Shown: positions 25,049 through 34,326, counted from the stretch's first letter. The stretch: DNA of 64,000 nucleotides from Epilithonimonas caeni DSM 17710 (GCF_000426465.1 NZ_KE384527.1:334543-398542); one strand, 5' to 3'. The notes: generated from the sequence alone by a model not told the origin. A program made the numbers and translations.

Positions 25049-26329
25049 ATGTATGCCTTGTTAGACTGCAACAATTTCTTTGTTTCCTGCGAAAGAACAC
25101 TAGACACCGATCTAGAGGGGAAACCTGTTGTTGTCCTTTCTAATAATGATGGCTGTGTCGTTTCCAGAAGTAATGAGGCAAAAGCTTTGGGAGTACCAAT
25201 GGGAGCACCAGCGTTCAAATATAAGGACCTGTTCGCTGCGAATGATGTAAAAGTATTTTCTGCGAAATTTGAACTTTATAATTTCCGCAGTCAGCAGGTA
25301 ATGGAAATGGCCAAAAGCTTTCTGCCAGATGACGCTTACGAAGTTTACAGTATTGATGAATTGTTCCTTGATTTTCACGGTTTCAAATATTTTGACCTTT
25401 ATGAATATTGCAATAAAATCAGGCAAAAAATCGATACAGAGCTCAATCTCCCCACAAGTATCGGAGTCGCCCCCACCAAAACACTTTGCAAGATAGCGAA
25501 TCACATTGTGAAAAAGAACACTGGAAAATACCCCAACGGTGTTTATATCATGGATTCCCGAGAAAAAATAGAAGAAGCTCTAAATGATCTGGACATTGGG
25601 GATGTTTGGGGAATCGGCAGAAAACTAAGTGCAAGGATGAGAGACCACGGCGTTTATAAAGCTTCTGACCTATTATTAAAGCCAGAGATGTGGATCAGAA
25701 AGATCATGGGAATCCAGGGTGTGAGGATGATCAATGAACTGAAAGGAATCCCTCAATTGGAACTCGACAAAGCTTCGCCAAAACGATCGATCATGGTAAG
25801 CCGAAGTTTCATGAAGATGATCTCCACAAAAGAAGAATTAGCAGAGCGCATCGAAACTTTTGCTATCTATTGTGCCGAGAAATTGAGGAAACAAAACTCC
25901 TGCTGCAAAGTGATCAGTGTTTTTATTCAAACCAATCGATTCAGAAAAGAACTGGGAGAATATAAAGAAGGATTTTCTATTATTCTTCCAAATCCTAGCA
26001 GTTCGTCTATTATCTTGGCAAAATATGCCAATTCGATTTTTGAAGCGATCTATAAAGAAGGGTTTCATTATAAAAGAGCCGGCGTTATGGTATCGGATCT
26101 TGTCCCGGATAACGAAAGACAGATCAGTCTTTTCGAAAAAGATATTGACGACAAACACATCCCGATCATGAAGGCGATGGACAAGCTCAATTCAAAATAT
26201 GGTAAAGATAAAATTCGTCTGGGCGGAATGTCCGGAAAAAACACCTATGGAAGAGCTACACTTTCTCCGGAATATGAGGAATTTCTAAAGAATAACATCT
26301 TGCCCGAGGCCGATTACAGATTTCAGTAA
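25049..26329 (+). CDS. umuC: Y-family translesion DNA polymerase, UmuC-like
   Basis: Error-prone polymerase of the pol V catalytic-subunit type, 426 residues. Palm carboxylates: D6 (ALLDCNNFF) and D103/E104 (SIDELFLDF). The thumb with helix-hairpin-helix (DVWGIGRKLSARM), little-finger domain, and C-terminal UmuC tail (GRATLSPEYEEFLKNN) are complete; a likely clamp-binding peptide is QISLFEKD. DinB proteins lack this tail, so UmuC is preferred. UmuC normally needs UmuD, but no umuD gene lies beside it here. No SOS box could be identified. Confidence 0.92.
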   Translation: MYALLDCNNFFVSCERTLDTDLEGKPVVVLSNNDGCVVSRSNEAKALGVPMGAPAFKYKDLFAANDVKVFSAKFELYNFRSQQVMEMAKSFLPDDAYEVYSIDELFLDFHGFKYFDLYEYCNKIRQKIDTELNLPTSIGVAPTKTLCKIANHIVKKNTGKYPNGVYIMDSREKIEEALNDLDIGDVWGIGRKLSARMRDHGVYKASDLLLKPEMWIRKIMGIQGVRMINELKGIPQLELDKASPKRSIMVSRSFMKMISTKEELAERIETFAIYCAEKLRKQNSCCKVISVFIQTNRFRKELGEYKEGFSIILPNPSSSSIILAKYANSIFEAIYKEGFHYKRAGVMVSDLVPDNERQISLFEKDIDDKHIPIMKAMDKLNSKYGKDKIRLGGMSGKNTYGRATLSPEYEEFLKNNILPEADYRFQ

Positions 26330-26335
26330 GAACAA

Positions 26336-26362
26336 AAAACTACCACAAAGTGGTAGTTTTAT
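26336..26362. terminator. Bidirectional terminator
   Basis: AAAACTACCAC pairs with GTGGTAGTTTT around AAA, with T-rich ends on both sides. It lies between convergent umuC and clpS. Confidence 0.9.
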
Positions 26363-26363
26363 T

Positions 26364-26666
26364 TTATACTATTTCTGAACTCAAACCTCTATCAAGCAAA
26401 GCTTGATTCATGGGTTTAAGTTTTTCCAACGCTCCTGTCTTTACGGTACATTTCCCTTTGTAGTGAACAAGCATCGTACATTGTTCCGCCTGTTCCAAAG
26501 TATGTCCACAGATCTCTATCAGACATTCTATCACAAAATCAAATGTGTTGACATCATCATTATGAAGCACCAATTTATACACTTCATCCTCTTCTTCCAA
26601 AACCAATACTCCTTCCTCGTACTGGCGTTTTGGTTGGTCGTAAGATCTGTTATTATGGATTTTCAT
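26364..26666 (-). CDS. clpS: ATP-dependent Clp protease adaptor ClpS
   Basis: Delivers N-degron substrates to ClpAP. 100 residues from ATG 26666 (MKIHNNRSYDQ). The core matches ClpS: YKLVLHNDDVNTFDFVIECLIEICGHTLEQAEQCTMLVHYKGKC, with the Asn-Asp pocket (NDD) and the His (VHYKGK). Starts further up would run into the end of the CorC-type gene and add a stretch unlike the family. The gap to that upstream gene is 7 bases, so they share a message. ClpA is not in the window. Confidence 0.93.
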   Translation of the reverse strand: MKIHNNRSYDQPKRQYEEGVLVLEEEDEVYKLVLHNDDVNTFDFVIECLIEICGHTLEQAEQCTMLVHYKGKCTVKTGALEKLKPMNQALLDRGLSSEIV

Positions 26667-26673
26667 AACAATT

Positions 26674-28032
26674 TTAAGCTTCTGTAATTTCGTCTGTAAT
26701 ATCTTCAATCAAAGATTTGTTATAGAACAATTCTACCAATTCCACACTTTTGTTCTGCATTTTAAGGATTTTAAAATGATAAGCTCCGTAATCGAATTCT
26801 TGATTTTCTTCCGGAATATCTTGCAGCTCGTTCAGAATAAATCCAGCTAATGTATTGTATTCTCCTTCTTCAGAAAGTGGAATTTTTCTTGGTAATTTCT
26901 CATTGATCTCGTCGAGAGGCTGAGTTGCCTTTACCCAAAAGGTATTCTCACCAACCTTATCAACAATCTTCTCCTCTTCATCTTCCTCGTCCTGGATTTC
27001 TCCGACCAGTTCTTCCAAAATATCTTCCAGCGTAATGATACCCTCTGTTCCACCGAATTCATCAATGACAATCGCCATATGTTGTTTCTTGAATTGGAAC
27101 ACTTTCAGTAAATCGGAAATTTTCTTGCTTCCGACAACGAAGAATGCCTCTCTCATCAGACCCTTCAAATCTTCGTGGGTCAATTCACCTTTGCTTTTGA
27201 TATATTCTCTGATGATTTCTTTTGTATAGAAAATACCTATAATATTATCAATAGAACCTTCATAAACCGGAATTCGGGAATATCCGCTGTCCATGATCTG
27301 AGAAATGATCTCTTCCGTACTATCTTCGATATCGATAGAAGAGATATTCTGTCTCGTGATCATGATCTGTTTTGCATTATGATCCGTAAAATCGAATGCA
27401 TTTTTTATGATCTCATAATTCTCTTCTTCAATCTCTCCACTATCCGCAGATTGTTTTACCAAAAGTTGAAGTTCCTCCGTAGAGTGAATATCATGCTCCG
27501 AAGCCGGGTGAATTTTAATAATTCTTAAAAATCCGTTGGACAATGAGTTCATCAACCAAATAAAAGGTCTGAAGATATTATAGAATAGATGTAACGGATA
27601 CGCTATAAAAAGTGTTGTAGCTTCGGATTTTCTGATAGCAATAGACTTAGGGACCAATTCTCCAAAAACAATATGCATCACGGTAATCAACAAAAAACTA
27701 CAAACAACAGAAATCGTGGTAACAGTAGCTTCCGCCAATTCTATATTCAGTGAATGGAAAATCGATTCTATAATATGATGTAAAGCGCTTTCCCCGACCC
27801 AACCTAAAGCAAGTGATGCCAAGGTAATTCCTAATTGGGTTGCTGACAGATAAGCGTCAAGATTTTTGATAATGTTTTCGGCTTGTTTAGCCATTGTGTT
27901 TCCCTCAGCAGCTTTTAGCTGGATTTGGGAGTATCGTACTTTAACGATTGAGAATTCGGCGGCTACGAAAAAGCCATTCAGAAGAACTAAAAATAATGCA
28001 ATGAGAAGTTTGACTAAACTATCGGGGTCCAT
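26674..28032 (-). CDS. CNNM/CorC-type membrane protein (DUF21-CBS-CorC_HlyC)
   Basis: 452 residues. An N-terminal DUF21 domain with about four membrane segments (LVLLNGFFVAAEFSIVKVR start, GELVPKSIAIRKSE end) is followed by a CBS pair (~200-335, including SRIPVYEGSIDNIIGIFYTKE and AIVIDEFGGTEGIITLEDILEELVGEIQDE) and a CorC_HlyC domain (FWVKATQPLDEINEKL ... NTLAGFILNEL). The family exports or senses Mg2+ or Co2+; old 'hemolysin' names are misleading. GldE of gliding bacteria is related, but no other gld gene is nearby. Its own -7 box lies 26 bases upstream. Confidence 0.92.
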   Translation of the reverse strand: MDPDSLVKLLIALFLVLLNGFFVAAEFSIVKVRYSQIQLKAAEGNTMAKQAENIIKNLDAYLSATQLGITLASLALGWVGESALHHIIESIFHSLNIELAEATVTTISVVCSFLLITVMHIVFGELVPKSIAIRKSEATTLFIAYPLHLFYNIFRPFIWLMNSLSNGFLRIIKIHPASEHDIHSTEELQLLVKQSADSGEIEEENYEIIKNAFDFTDHNAKQIMITRQNISSIDIEDSTEEIISQIMDSGYSRIPVYEGSIDNIIGIFYTKEIIREYIKSKGELTHEDLKGLMREAFFVVGSKKISDLLKVFQFKKQHMAIVIDEFGGTEGIITLEDILEELVGEIQDEEDEEEKIVDKVGENTFWVKATQPLDEINEKLPRKIPLSEEGEYNTLAGFILNELQDIPEENQEFDYGAYHFKILKMQNKSVELVELFYNKSLIEDITDEITEA

Positions 28033-28057
28033 TTAATGTGTTTATATACAATATCTG

Positions 28058-28065
28058 CAAAGATA
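28058..28065 (-). promoter_or_regulatory. -7 promoter element for the CorC-type gene and clpS
   Basis: On the minus strand TATCTTTG matches TAnnTTTG, 25 bases before the ATG at 28032. Confidence 0.5.
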
Positions 28066-28135
28066 GATAATTTTTTTAACTTGAATTTGTACTGTGTATT
28101 AAGTCTGAGAAAATGATTGAAACAGAGAATCTCTC

Positions 28136-28302
28136 GCAGCCCGACTTATCTTCTATTTATATATTTTTTATTTGAATCGATGAATCTCGTTCCTCTATTT
28201 GAGCGGAAATCCTTTTTACGCAACGCAGTGGAGTGAAAAGATTGACTTTGTCGAACCACTTCGTTAGGTTTGGGAGTGGAAGGCGGAGAAAGCTGCCCAA
28301 AA
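28136..28302. repeat. Dispersed ~160-bp repeat element, copy A
   Basis: Starts GCAGCCCGACTTATCT and ends AGCTGCCCAAAA. It shares with the copy at 34327-34484 the blocks GAATCGATGAA, GAGCGGAAATCCTTT, ACGCA-CGCA, GGAGTGAAAAGATT and AGGCGGA. GCAGC and GCTGC at the ends are a short inverted pair. It has no coding frame of its own. Together with the terminator it fills the 340-base gap between the CorC-type gene and atpG, apart from the -7 box at 28058. Confidence 0.75.
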
Positions 28303-28303
28303 T

Positions 28304-28342
28304 AATAAAAAGCACTGAAGTTTGACCTCCAATGCTTTTTAT
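28304..28342 (-). terminator. Terminator of the ATP synthase operon
   Basis: ATAAAAAGCA pairs with TGCTTTTTAT around ~19 bases; on the minus strand the right arm runs into more T residues. It follows atpG. Confidence 0.7.
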
Positions 28343-28372
28343 AACTAACTACTAACTTTAACTTTATCTTTA

Positions 28373-29239
28373 TCAACTGTTCTTAAGAGCCTCTGCTCCG
28401 GAAACAATTTCTAATATCTCATTGGTAATGGCAGCCTGTCTTGCTTTGTTGTAGAAGATTCTCAGTTCGTTTCTAAGTGCTTCTGCATTATCGGTTGCCT
28501 TGTGCATTGCCGTCATCCTTGCTCCGTGTTCTGATGCTACGGAATCCAAAACAGCTTTGAAGATCTGAGTCTTGATGGACTTAGGAATCAACGTTTCCAA
28601 AATCTCCTGTCTTCCCGGTTCGAAGATATAATCTACATTAACCTCGGAAGTTGTTTTCTCCGCTGAAACAGCAATTGGCAAAACCTGCTCCGTAACGACT
28701 TCCTGTGTTGCAGCATTGATAAATCTATTGTAAACAACATAGACCTTATCAAATTTTCCCGCTTTGAAGTCCTTCATTACTTTGCCAGTCATATTTGAAA
28801 CGTGGTCAAAAGAAAGGTTGTCAAACAGAGAACTGTGGTTTTCATAAACCGTTCTGTTTTTTTTCAACGCGTCAAAAGCTTTTTTACCGATTGTCAAAAC
28901 TTCAACCTCTACATTTTCGTTAGCTGCGAACTGAATGTTCAATTCTTTGATAACCGAAGAGTTGAAAGCACCAGCCAAACCTCTGTTGGAAGTTACGGTA
29001 ATGAAAAGGACTTTTTTCACTTCTCTTTCTACTGCGAACTCAGAGATGTTTTCTGCATCAGAAGCTGCACTTACATTCTCTATGATCTCCTGAAGTTTTT
29101 CAGAATAAGGTCTCAGCATTACGATTGCGTCCTGTGCTTTCTTTAGTTTCGCTGCGGAAACCATTTTCATAGCACTTGTGATCTGCATCGTAGAAGATAT
29201 AGATGAAATTCTGCCTCGTATTTCTTTTAAGTTTGCCAT
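28373..29239 (-). CDS. atpG: ATP synthase F1 gamma subunit
   Basis: Central rotor shaft of F1, 288 residues. The two long coiled-coil helices at both ends are clear (EIRGRISSISSTMQITSAMKMVSAAKL and ARMTAMHKATDNAEALRNEL...RQAAITNEILEIVSGAEAL). Length is normal. Last gene of this operon; atpD and atpC, which usually follow, are absent and a terminator comes instead. Confidence 0.96.
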   Translation of the reverse strand: MANLKEIRGRISSISSTMQITSAMKMVSAAKLKKAQDAIVMLRPYSEKLQEIIENVSAASDAENISEFAVEREVKKVLFITVTSNRGLAGAFNSSVIKELNIQFAANENVEVEVLTIGKKAFDALKKNRTVYENHSSLFDNLSFDHVSNMTGKVMKDFKAGKFDKVYVVYNRFINAATQEVVTEQVLPIAVSAEKTTSEVNVDYIFEPGRQEILETLIPKSIKTQIFKAVLDSVASEHGARMTAMHKATDNAEALRNELRIFYNKARQAAITNEILEIVSGAEALKNS

Positions 29240-29303
29240 TCTAAATATTCAAAGTTTAAAATTCAGAGTTTAAAGTTCATTAAACTCTGAACATTGAATT
29301 TTT

Positions 29304-30881
29304 TTAATTATACTTCGCTGCAAGGTCAGTTGCAACTTGTTTCAAAGTACCAGTGATCGAGTCATCAATCTTACCAGCTTTAAGCGCTGACATTACTTCC
29401 GGGTGTTTGTTTTTCAGGAAGTCAACATATTCCACCTGGAATTCTTTAACTTTTCTGATCGGAACATTTCTCAATAAGTTCTCAGTTCCTGCGTAGATCA
29501 TCGCAACTTGATTTTCTACCGGAAGAGGAGAGTTAACCGGTTGCTTAAGAAGCTCCACGTTTCTCTCACCTTTAGAGATAACCGCAAGCGTTGCAGCATC
29601 CAAATCAGAACCGAACTTAGCAAACGCTTCCAATTCTTTATATTGAGCCTGGTCTAGCTTCAAAGTACCAGACACTTTTTTCATAGATTTGATCTGAGCA
29701 TTACCTCCTACTCTCGATACAGAGATACCAACGTTGATCGCAGGACGAACCCCAGAGTTGAATAAATCAGATTCCAAGAATATCTGTCCGTCTGTAATAG
29801 AGATCACGTTTGTAGGAATATATGCAGAAACGTCACCCGCCTGAGTTTCGATAATTGGAAGTGCTGTTAGAGAGCCACCCCCTTTTACGATCGGTTTAAG
29901 AGACTCTGGAAGGTCGTTCATCTGAGCAGCAATCGTATCATCAGCGATAACTTTCGCAGCTCTTTCCAACAATCTTGAGTGAAGGTAGAAAACGTCTCCC
30001 GGATAAGCCTCACGTCCCGGTGGTCTTCTCAATAGAAGAGAAAGCTCACGGTAAGCAACAGCTTGTTTTGACAAATCATCATAAACGATCAAAGCTGGTC
30101 TACCAGTATCTCTGAAGAACTCACCGATAGATGCCCCCGCCATAGCAGAATAAACCTGCATTGGAACCGGGTCAGAAGCGTTAGCAGCTACAACAACTGT
30201 GTAAGCCAGAGCGCCTTTGTCTTCTAATGTTTTAACGATCTGAGCTACAGTCGAAGCTTTTTGTCCGATTGCAACATATATACAATATACTGGTTGTCCA
30301 GCATCATAAAATTCTTTTTGATTGATGATGGTATCAATAGCCACAACCGTTTTACCAGTTTGTCTATCACCAATGATCAACTCCCTTTGTCCTCTTCCTA
30401 CCGGAATCATTGAGTCAATCGCAACGATACCAGTTTGTAATGGTTCCGTTACCGGCTGACGGAAGATAACACCCGGAGCTTTTCTCTCCAATGGCATCTC
30501 ATAAAGTTCACCACCTATTGGTCCTTTACCATCGATCGGGTTTCCTAATGTATCAACAACTCTACCAAGCATTCCTTCACCAACTTTGATAGAAGAGATT
30601 CTTTGAGTTCTTTTTACAGTATCACCTTCTTTTACCAATTTGGATTCACCCAAAAGTGCAACCCCAACATTATCTTCTTCAAGGTTAAGAACGATACCTT
30701 CTACTCCAGCCTCGAATTTTACCAATTCTCCGTACTGTACGTTCTCCAAACCGTAAACACGAGCAATACCATCACCTATCGTAAGAACAGTACCAACTTC
30801 TTCTACGTTAGATTGGGTATCGAAATTTGCTAATTGCTGCTTCAGTATCGCTGATACTTCTGCCGGATTTATTTCTGCCAT
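29304..30881 (-). CDS. atpA: ATP synthase F1 alpha subunit
   Basis: 525 residues. Non-catalytic nucleotide-binding subunit with Walker A GDRQTGKT and the alpha signature [17 protein letters not shown]. It starts 17 bases after atpH and ends 64 before atpG. Confidence 0.97.
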   Translation of the reverse strand: MAEINPAEVSAILKQQLANFDTQSNVEEVGTVLTIGDGIARVYGLENVQYGELVKFEAGVEGIVLNLEEDNVGVALLGESKLVKEGDTVKRTQRISSIKVGEGMLGRVVDTLGNPIDGKGPIGGELYEMPLERKAPGVIFRQPVTEPLQTGIVAIDSMIPVGRGQRELIIGDRQTGKTVVAIDTIINQKEFYDAGQPVYCIYVAIGQKASTVAQIVKTLEDKGALAYTVVVAANASDPVPMQVYSAMAGASIGEFFRDTGRPALIVYDDLSKQAVAYRELSLLLRRPPGREAYPGDVFYLHSRLLERAAKVIADDTIAAQMNDLPESLKPIVKGGGSLTALPIIETQAGDVSAYIPTNVISITDGQIFLESDLFNSGVRPAINVGISVSRVGGNAQIKSMKKVSGTLKLDQAQYKELEAFAKFGSDLDAATLAVISKGERNVELLKQPVNSPLPVENQVAMIYAGTENLLRNVPIRKVKEFQVEYVDFLKNKHPEVMSALKAGKIDDSITGTLKQVATDLAAKYN

Positions 30882-30898
30882 TATATGGTTGTTTTTTC

Positions 30899-31435
30899 TT
30901 AATTAAGTTGAAATTCTTTTTTGATATTGCCCAGCTTAGTTCTTACTGAAGCATCGATTTGCTGGTCACCGATTCTTAGGATATAACCTCCAAGAATTTC
31001 CGGTTTGATGATCGTTTCCAAATCATAGTTAGAAACATTCACCATTTTGGAATCAGCAATGATTTTCTGAATATTATCTTTTGATAAAGCCGTTGCAGAA
31101 ACCAAAGTAATACGTTGAGTACCTTTGATATCCTCTACTTTATTGATGAATTCCTGAGCAATATTCTTAAGCTGCGCTTCTCTCCCCTGTTTGATAACAA
31201 GTCTGATAATATTTTTAGAAACGGGAGAAAAATCTTTGAATATTTCTAAAGCAATCGCTTCTTTCTTTCTTGAATCAATGATCGGCGTGTTCACAAACTG
31301 ATTCAGTTCCTTTGAAGAAGACATTATTTTCACAATATCCTTCATCTCTCCGAAAACAGCTTCCGTATTACCGGATTCCTGAGTGAAATCCAATAAACCT
31401 TGTGCGTATCTTTTAGCTACTTTAGATGTTAACAT
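30899..31435 (-). CDS. atpH: ATP synthase F1 delta subunit
   Basis: 178 residues. Links F1 to the peripheral stalk. N-terminal helical bundle ([16 protein letters not shown]) and the C-terminal [22 protein letters not shown] strand are typical. 5 bases after atpF. Confidence 0.94.
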   Translation of the reverse strand: MLTSKVAKRYAQGLLDFTQESGNTEAVFGEMKDIVKIMSSSKELNQFVNTPIIDSRKKEAIALEIFKDFSPVSKNIIRLVIKQGREAQLKNIAQEFINKVEDIKGTQRITLVSATALSKDNIQKIIADSKMVNVSNYDLETIIKPEILGGYILRIGDQQIDASVRTKLGNIKKEFQLN

Positions 31436-31440
31436 CCTGA

Positions 31441-31938
31441 TTAGTTAAGGTTAGATTTGTTAAGAATATTTTCTACCAAAGCATTCTGAGCGCTATCGTT
31501 GTTCAATTTCTCTTTCAGGATACTTTCAGCGATGTTCACAGACAAAGTCCCGATTTGAGTTTTGATGTCTGCCATTGCAGCATTTTTCTCAGTCTGGATA
31601 GATTGTCTTGCAGCTTCAATCATTTTTTCTCCTTCTACTTTAGCAGAATCTTTAGCCTGATTTACAATTTTGTCTTTCATCTCTCTCGCTTCTTTCAAGA
31701 TGCCATCTCTTTCAGCTCTGGCTTCACGAAGAATTCTTTCGTTATCTTCTTTCAACTGCGCCATCTCTTGTTTAGCTAATTTAGCCTGATTAAGAGCATC
31801 AATGATAGAAGTTTCTCTCTCGTCGATAGATTTAAGAATTGGTTTCCAAGCAAATTTTCCTAATACGAAAAGTAAGATCAAGAAAATGATGGACTGAATG
31901 ATAAATAATCCTGATGAAAACTGATGAAGTAATTCCAT
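31441..31938 (-). CDS. atpF: ATP synthase Fo b subunit
   Basis: 165 residues: one N-terminal membrane helix (LFIIQSIIFLILLFVLGKFAW) and a long charged helix (KQEMAQLKEDNERILREARAE), the peripheral stalk. Usual length for b. Confidence 0.94.
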   Translation of the reverse strand: MELLHQFSSGLFIIQSIIFLILLFVLGKFAWKPILKSIDERETSIIDALNQAKLAKQEMAQLKEDNERILREARAERDGILKEAREMKDKIVNQAKDSAKVEGEKMIEAARQSIQTEKNAAMADIKTQIGTLSVNIAESILKEKLNNDSAQNALVENILNKSNLN

Positions 31939-32024
31939 TATATAGTGAGATTAAGTTTTTTAAATTTTTAAATTAAACATTGTCGCAGCCAACCGCTGCA
32001 ACAATGTTTATGATTTTGTTTGGC

Positions 32025-32216
32025 TTATGATGCGAATAACGCAGCGAAAGCAACACCTTCTACTAGTGCAGCAGCAATAAGCATAGCAGTTTGGATTTTT
32101 CCAGATTGTTCTGGTTGTCTAGCGATTGCTTCAAGAGCAGCAGCACCAATTTTTCCAAGACCGATACCTACACCTAGTACAATAAGACCTGCACCAATAA
32201 TTCTAGGGATTTCCAT
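32025..32216 (-). CDS. atpE: ATP synthase Fo c subunit
   Basis: 63 residues, shorter than the ~79 of E. coli c. Two membrane helices joined by the polar loop ARQPEQSGKIQ. The ion-carrying carboxylate is the Glu in AALVEGVAFAA; the following Gly rather than Ser/Thr argues for protons rather than sodium. Confidence 0.94.
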   Translation of the reverse strand: MEIPRIIGAGLIVLGVGIGLGKIGAAALEAIARQPEQSGKIQTAMLIAAALVEGVAFAALFAS

Positions 32217-32252
32217 AATATATAATTTAAAAAATTGTTTTTATAAATTTAA

Positions 32253-33368
32253 TTAATGAGCGTGTTCATGCTCATGTTCTTCTACCGCCATTCCGATAAA
32301 CAAAGCAGAAAGCATTGTAAAGATATAAGCCTGCAAGAACGCTACTAATACTTCTAACAAATAAATTACGAATGTCAAGAACGGGAATGCAACACCTGCG
32401 ATCCAATTTTCAAAGATGTAAATCGACCCGATCAAAGTCATTACAACGATGTGACCCGCTGTCATATTCGCAAAAAGTCGAATCATCAATGCAAAAGGCT
32501 TGGTCAAAGTTCCCAATAGTTCGATTGGCATCATGATAAACTTCATTGGAACAGGAACTCCCGGCATCCAGAAGATATGTTTCCAATAATCTTTTGAACC
32601 TGAGAAAGTTGTGATCAAATAAGTCATAATTGCCAGGAAAAATGTAATAGCAATATTACCGGTTACGTTGATCCCGAAAGGCATCAGACCTAAAACATTC
32701 AGGAATAAGATGAAGAAAAACACAGTCAATAGATAACCCATAAATCTCTTATACTTATGTCCGATGTTTGGAATCGCAATATCATCTCTTACGAAAATAA
32801 TAATTGGTTCTAGGAATTTTGCGGCACCATTTGGAACAAGAGATTTTTTGTAAGACCTGGCCATTCCTCCGAACAATACAATCATCAGAACTGCAACTAG
32901 GAAAATAACCAAAACACTTTTTGTAATAGACAAATCCAAAACTCTTTTTTCAGTTGGGTGATGATCTTTATCTAATGTTAAAGTTCCTTTAGAATCTGTT
33001 CTGTAGATTTTTTCGTGATGAAGTATATAGAATTTACCGTCACTTTCTACCGGAGAACCGTGAATAAACTCGTGTCCATCCACACCTTCCGTATTACTCA
33101 TAAAGAAATGAAATCCTTCATCATAAATAATTACCGGCAGAGGAAAACCAATGTGATGACCGTCTTTGACCATCAAGGCAACATCGTGAGCATCCAAAAT
33201 GTGATGGTCTACGAATTCTTTAACTTCCTTGGTTCTCTCTTCTTTTCCAGAAAGTTCCGGAGTTTCAGTTACAGGTTTACCGTGTTGGTTTTCAACATTT
33301 TCGTGCTGCGCAAAAGCCGTAGCAAACATCAATAAACTGTAAAATAAAATTGCCGTTTTCTTTAGCAT
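32253..33368 (-). CDS. atpB: ATP synthase Fo a subunit with long periplasmic N-terminus
   Basis: 371 residues, about 100 more than E. coli subunit a. Residues 1-20 form a cleavable signal peptide (ATAFAQ). Residues 21-~145 are an extra polar domain rich in His (FVDHHILDAHD, KDGHHIGFP, YILHHEKIY). The membrane part then follows, with the essential Arg in LFALMIRLFANMTAGH-like form (PFALMIRLFANMTAGH) and the last helices (LLEVLVAFLQAYIFTMLSALFIGMA), ending in a VEEHEHEHAH tail. Extended a subunits occur in other Bacteroidetes. A -7 box lies 24 bases upstream. Confidence 0.95.
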   Translation of the reverse strand: MLKKTAILFYSLLMFATAFAQHENVENQHGKPVTETPELSGKEERTKEVKEFVDHHILDAHDVALMVKDGHHIGFPLPVIIYDEGFHFFMSNTEGVDGHEFIHGSPVESDGKFYILHHEKIYRTDSKGTLTLDKDHHPTEKRVLDLSITKSVLVIFLVAVLMIVLFGGMARSYKKSLVPNGAAKFLEPIIIFVRDDIAIPNIGHKYKRFMGYLLTVFFFILFLNVLGLMPFGINVTGNIAITFFLAIMTYLITTFSGSKDYWKHIFWMPGVPVPMKFIMMPIELLGTLTKPFALMIRLFANMTAGHIVVMTLIGSIYIFENWIAGVAFPFLTFVIYLLEVLVAFLQAYIFTMLSALFIGMAVEEHEHEHAH

Positions 33369-33391
33369 CGGTAGATTTTTTTTTCGTTTTG

Positions 33392-33399
33392 CAAAAATA
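33392..33399 (-). promoter_or_regulatory. Internal -7 promoter element before atpB
   Basis: On the minus strand TATTTTTG matches TAnnTTTG, 23 bases before the atpB ATG. It could add transcripts of atpBEFHAG beyond those from the atpZ promoter. Confidence 0.5.
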
Positions 33400-33428
33400 G
33401 ACTATTTTTTCTCTTTTGAAGAATATTT

Positions 33429-33800
33429 TTACTGTTTTTTGTCATAATTAATTAAGCTAATGGCATAGTAGGTAAGCAACGCTGTCAGAACAAAATAAGG
33501 GATGATAAAATGGAATTTATAATTCGGAATTTCCTCGAAATGAAGCTTATTTTTTATCAGATACATCATCCCGAATTTCACCAGAATCAGTCCTATTACA
33601 GCAAGGCCGAGAAACTGTGGAACGATTCTGTTGATGAGAATAATCAAAGTTATCATCATCATAAAAATGATACTTAAGAAAAGATAAAACTTGATAATCG
33701 TCACTTCATTAAGATGAAAAACGAATTTCCAAAGTATAAAATGGATAATGAATGTAAGGAAAAATATTACACTGATGACAATATTACTTTTGTTTTGCAT
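33429..33800 (-). CDS. Four-helix membrane protein in the atp operon
   Basis: 123 residues with four hydrophobic stretches (9-24, 37-56, 63-79, 98-117). It overlaps the end of atpZ by 17 bases and lies 60 bases before atpB. By position it takes the place of AtpI, which helps build the c-ring and carry Mg2+ in other bacteria, but I see no clear AtpI motif, so the link is by location. The loop KNKLHFEEIPNYKFHFIIPY is the least hydrophobic part. Confidence 0.7.
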   Translation of the reverse strand: MQNKSNIVISVIFFLTFIIHFILWKFVFHLNEVTIIKFYLFLSIIFMMMITLIILINRIVPQFLGLAVIGLILVKFGMMYLIKNKLHFEEIPNYKFHFIIPYFVLTALLTYYAISLINYDKKQ

Positions 33801-34035
33801 TTTCTTCTTCTTTATTTAGAATTTCGAGTCGTTTCAAAGTTGTATATAATGAAAGACAAAGCCCGCTTAGTCCAATCACTAGAACCAAAACATTGGAACC
33901 GGTTTCAAAATACAAATCCAGCTGATGTCCACCCCAAAAAGCAATCCCAATAATAAAAAGCATCTGAAAAACAACAGACGAATATTTCCCATATTTTCTG
34001 AGGGAATCGGAGGCGTTATTTTTTTTGTCTTCCAA
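33784..34035 (-). CDS. atpZ: AtpZ/AtpI-like protein
   Basis: 83 residues with two membrane helices (24-40 and 48-66) and the motif FQMLFIIGIAFWGGHQLD, typical of AtpZ, a small helper of ATP synthase that forms a Mg2+/Ca2+ carrier with AtpI. The start codon is TTG at 34035: no ATG occurs in frame before residue 24, which would cut into the first helix. First gene of the operon. Confidence 0.8.
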   Translation of the reverse strand: MEDKKNNASDSLRKYGKYSSVVFQMLFIIGIAFWGGHQLDLYFETGSNVLVLVIGLSGLCLSLYTTLKRLEILNKEEENAKQK

Positions 34036-34048
34036 TTTTTGATTTTTG

Positions 34049-34056
34049 CAAAAGTA
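34049..34056 (-). promoter_or_regulatory. -7 promoter element for the atp operon
   Basis: On the minus strand TACTTTTG matches TAnnTTTG, 13 bases before the TTG start of atpZ, so the leader would be only a few bases long. No -33 TTG at normal spacing. Confidence 0.45.
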
Positions 34057-34204
34057 AACATTCTGGACAACTTGAAAGATTTATAAATTTTTGTGCGGAT
34101 TTCAAACGCAAAGTGCACAAAGATTTCTTTTGACATTATTGAAAATATTTTAAGGTTCGCAAAGGCGCTTTGCTTATCAAAGAAATATAATTGTAACATC
34201 TAGT

Positions 34205-34286
34205 TTGTCATTCCGTAGGAATCTCGACAGCTAAGTTTAGATTGACTCCGTCGAACCACTTCGTTAGGTTTCCTACGGAATGACAA
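34205..34286. repeat. Inverted repeat with 17-bp perfect arms
   Basis: TTGTCATTCCGTAGGAA at 34205-34221 is the exact inverse of 34270-34286. The loop holds GACTCCGTCGAACCACTTCGTTAGG, also seen near 28250. Part of the 533-base gap between atpZ and ffh, which contains this repeat, the element at 34327-34484, a half-copy CCTTCGACTTCGCTCAGGA (about 34436-34454) and the ffh promoter, but no gene that I can see. Confidence 0.8.
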
Positions 34287-34326
34287 TATTGTATTTAATG
34301 CTAAATGTTGTTTTAACGTTGAATCT

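Noticed and set aside
28146-28376. 76-codon minus-strand frame after atpG
   Set aside because: It lies in repeat copy A and across the terminator; no family likeness.
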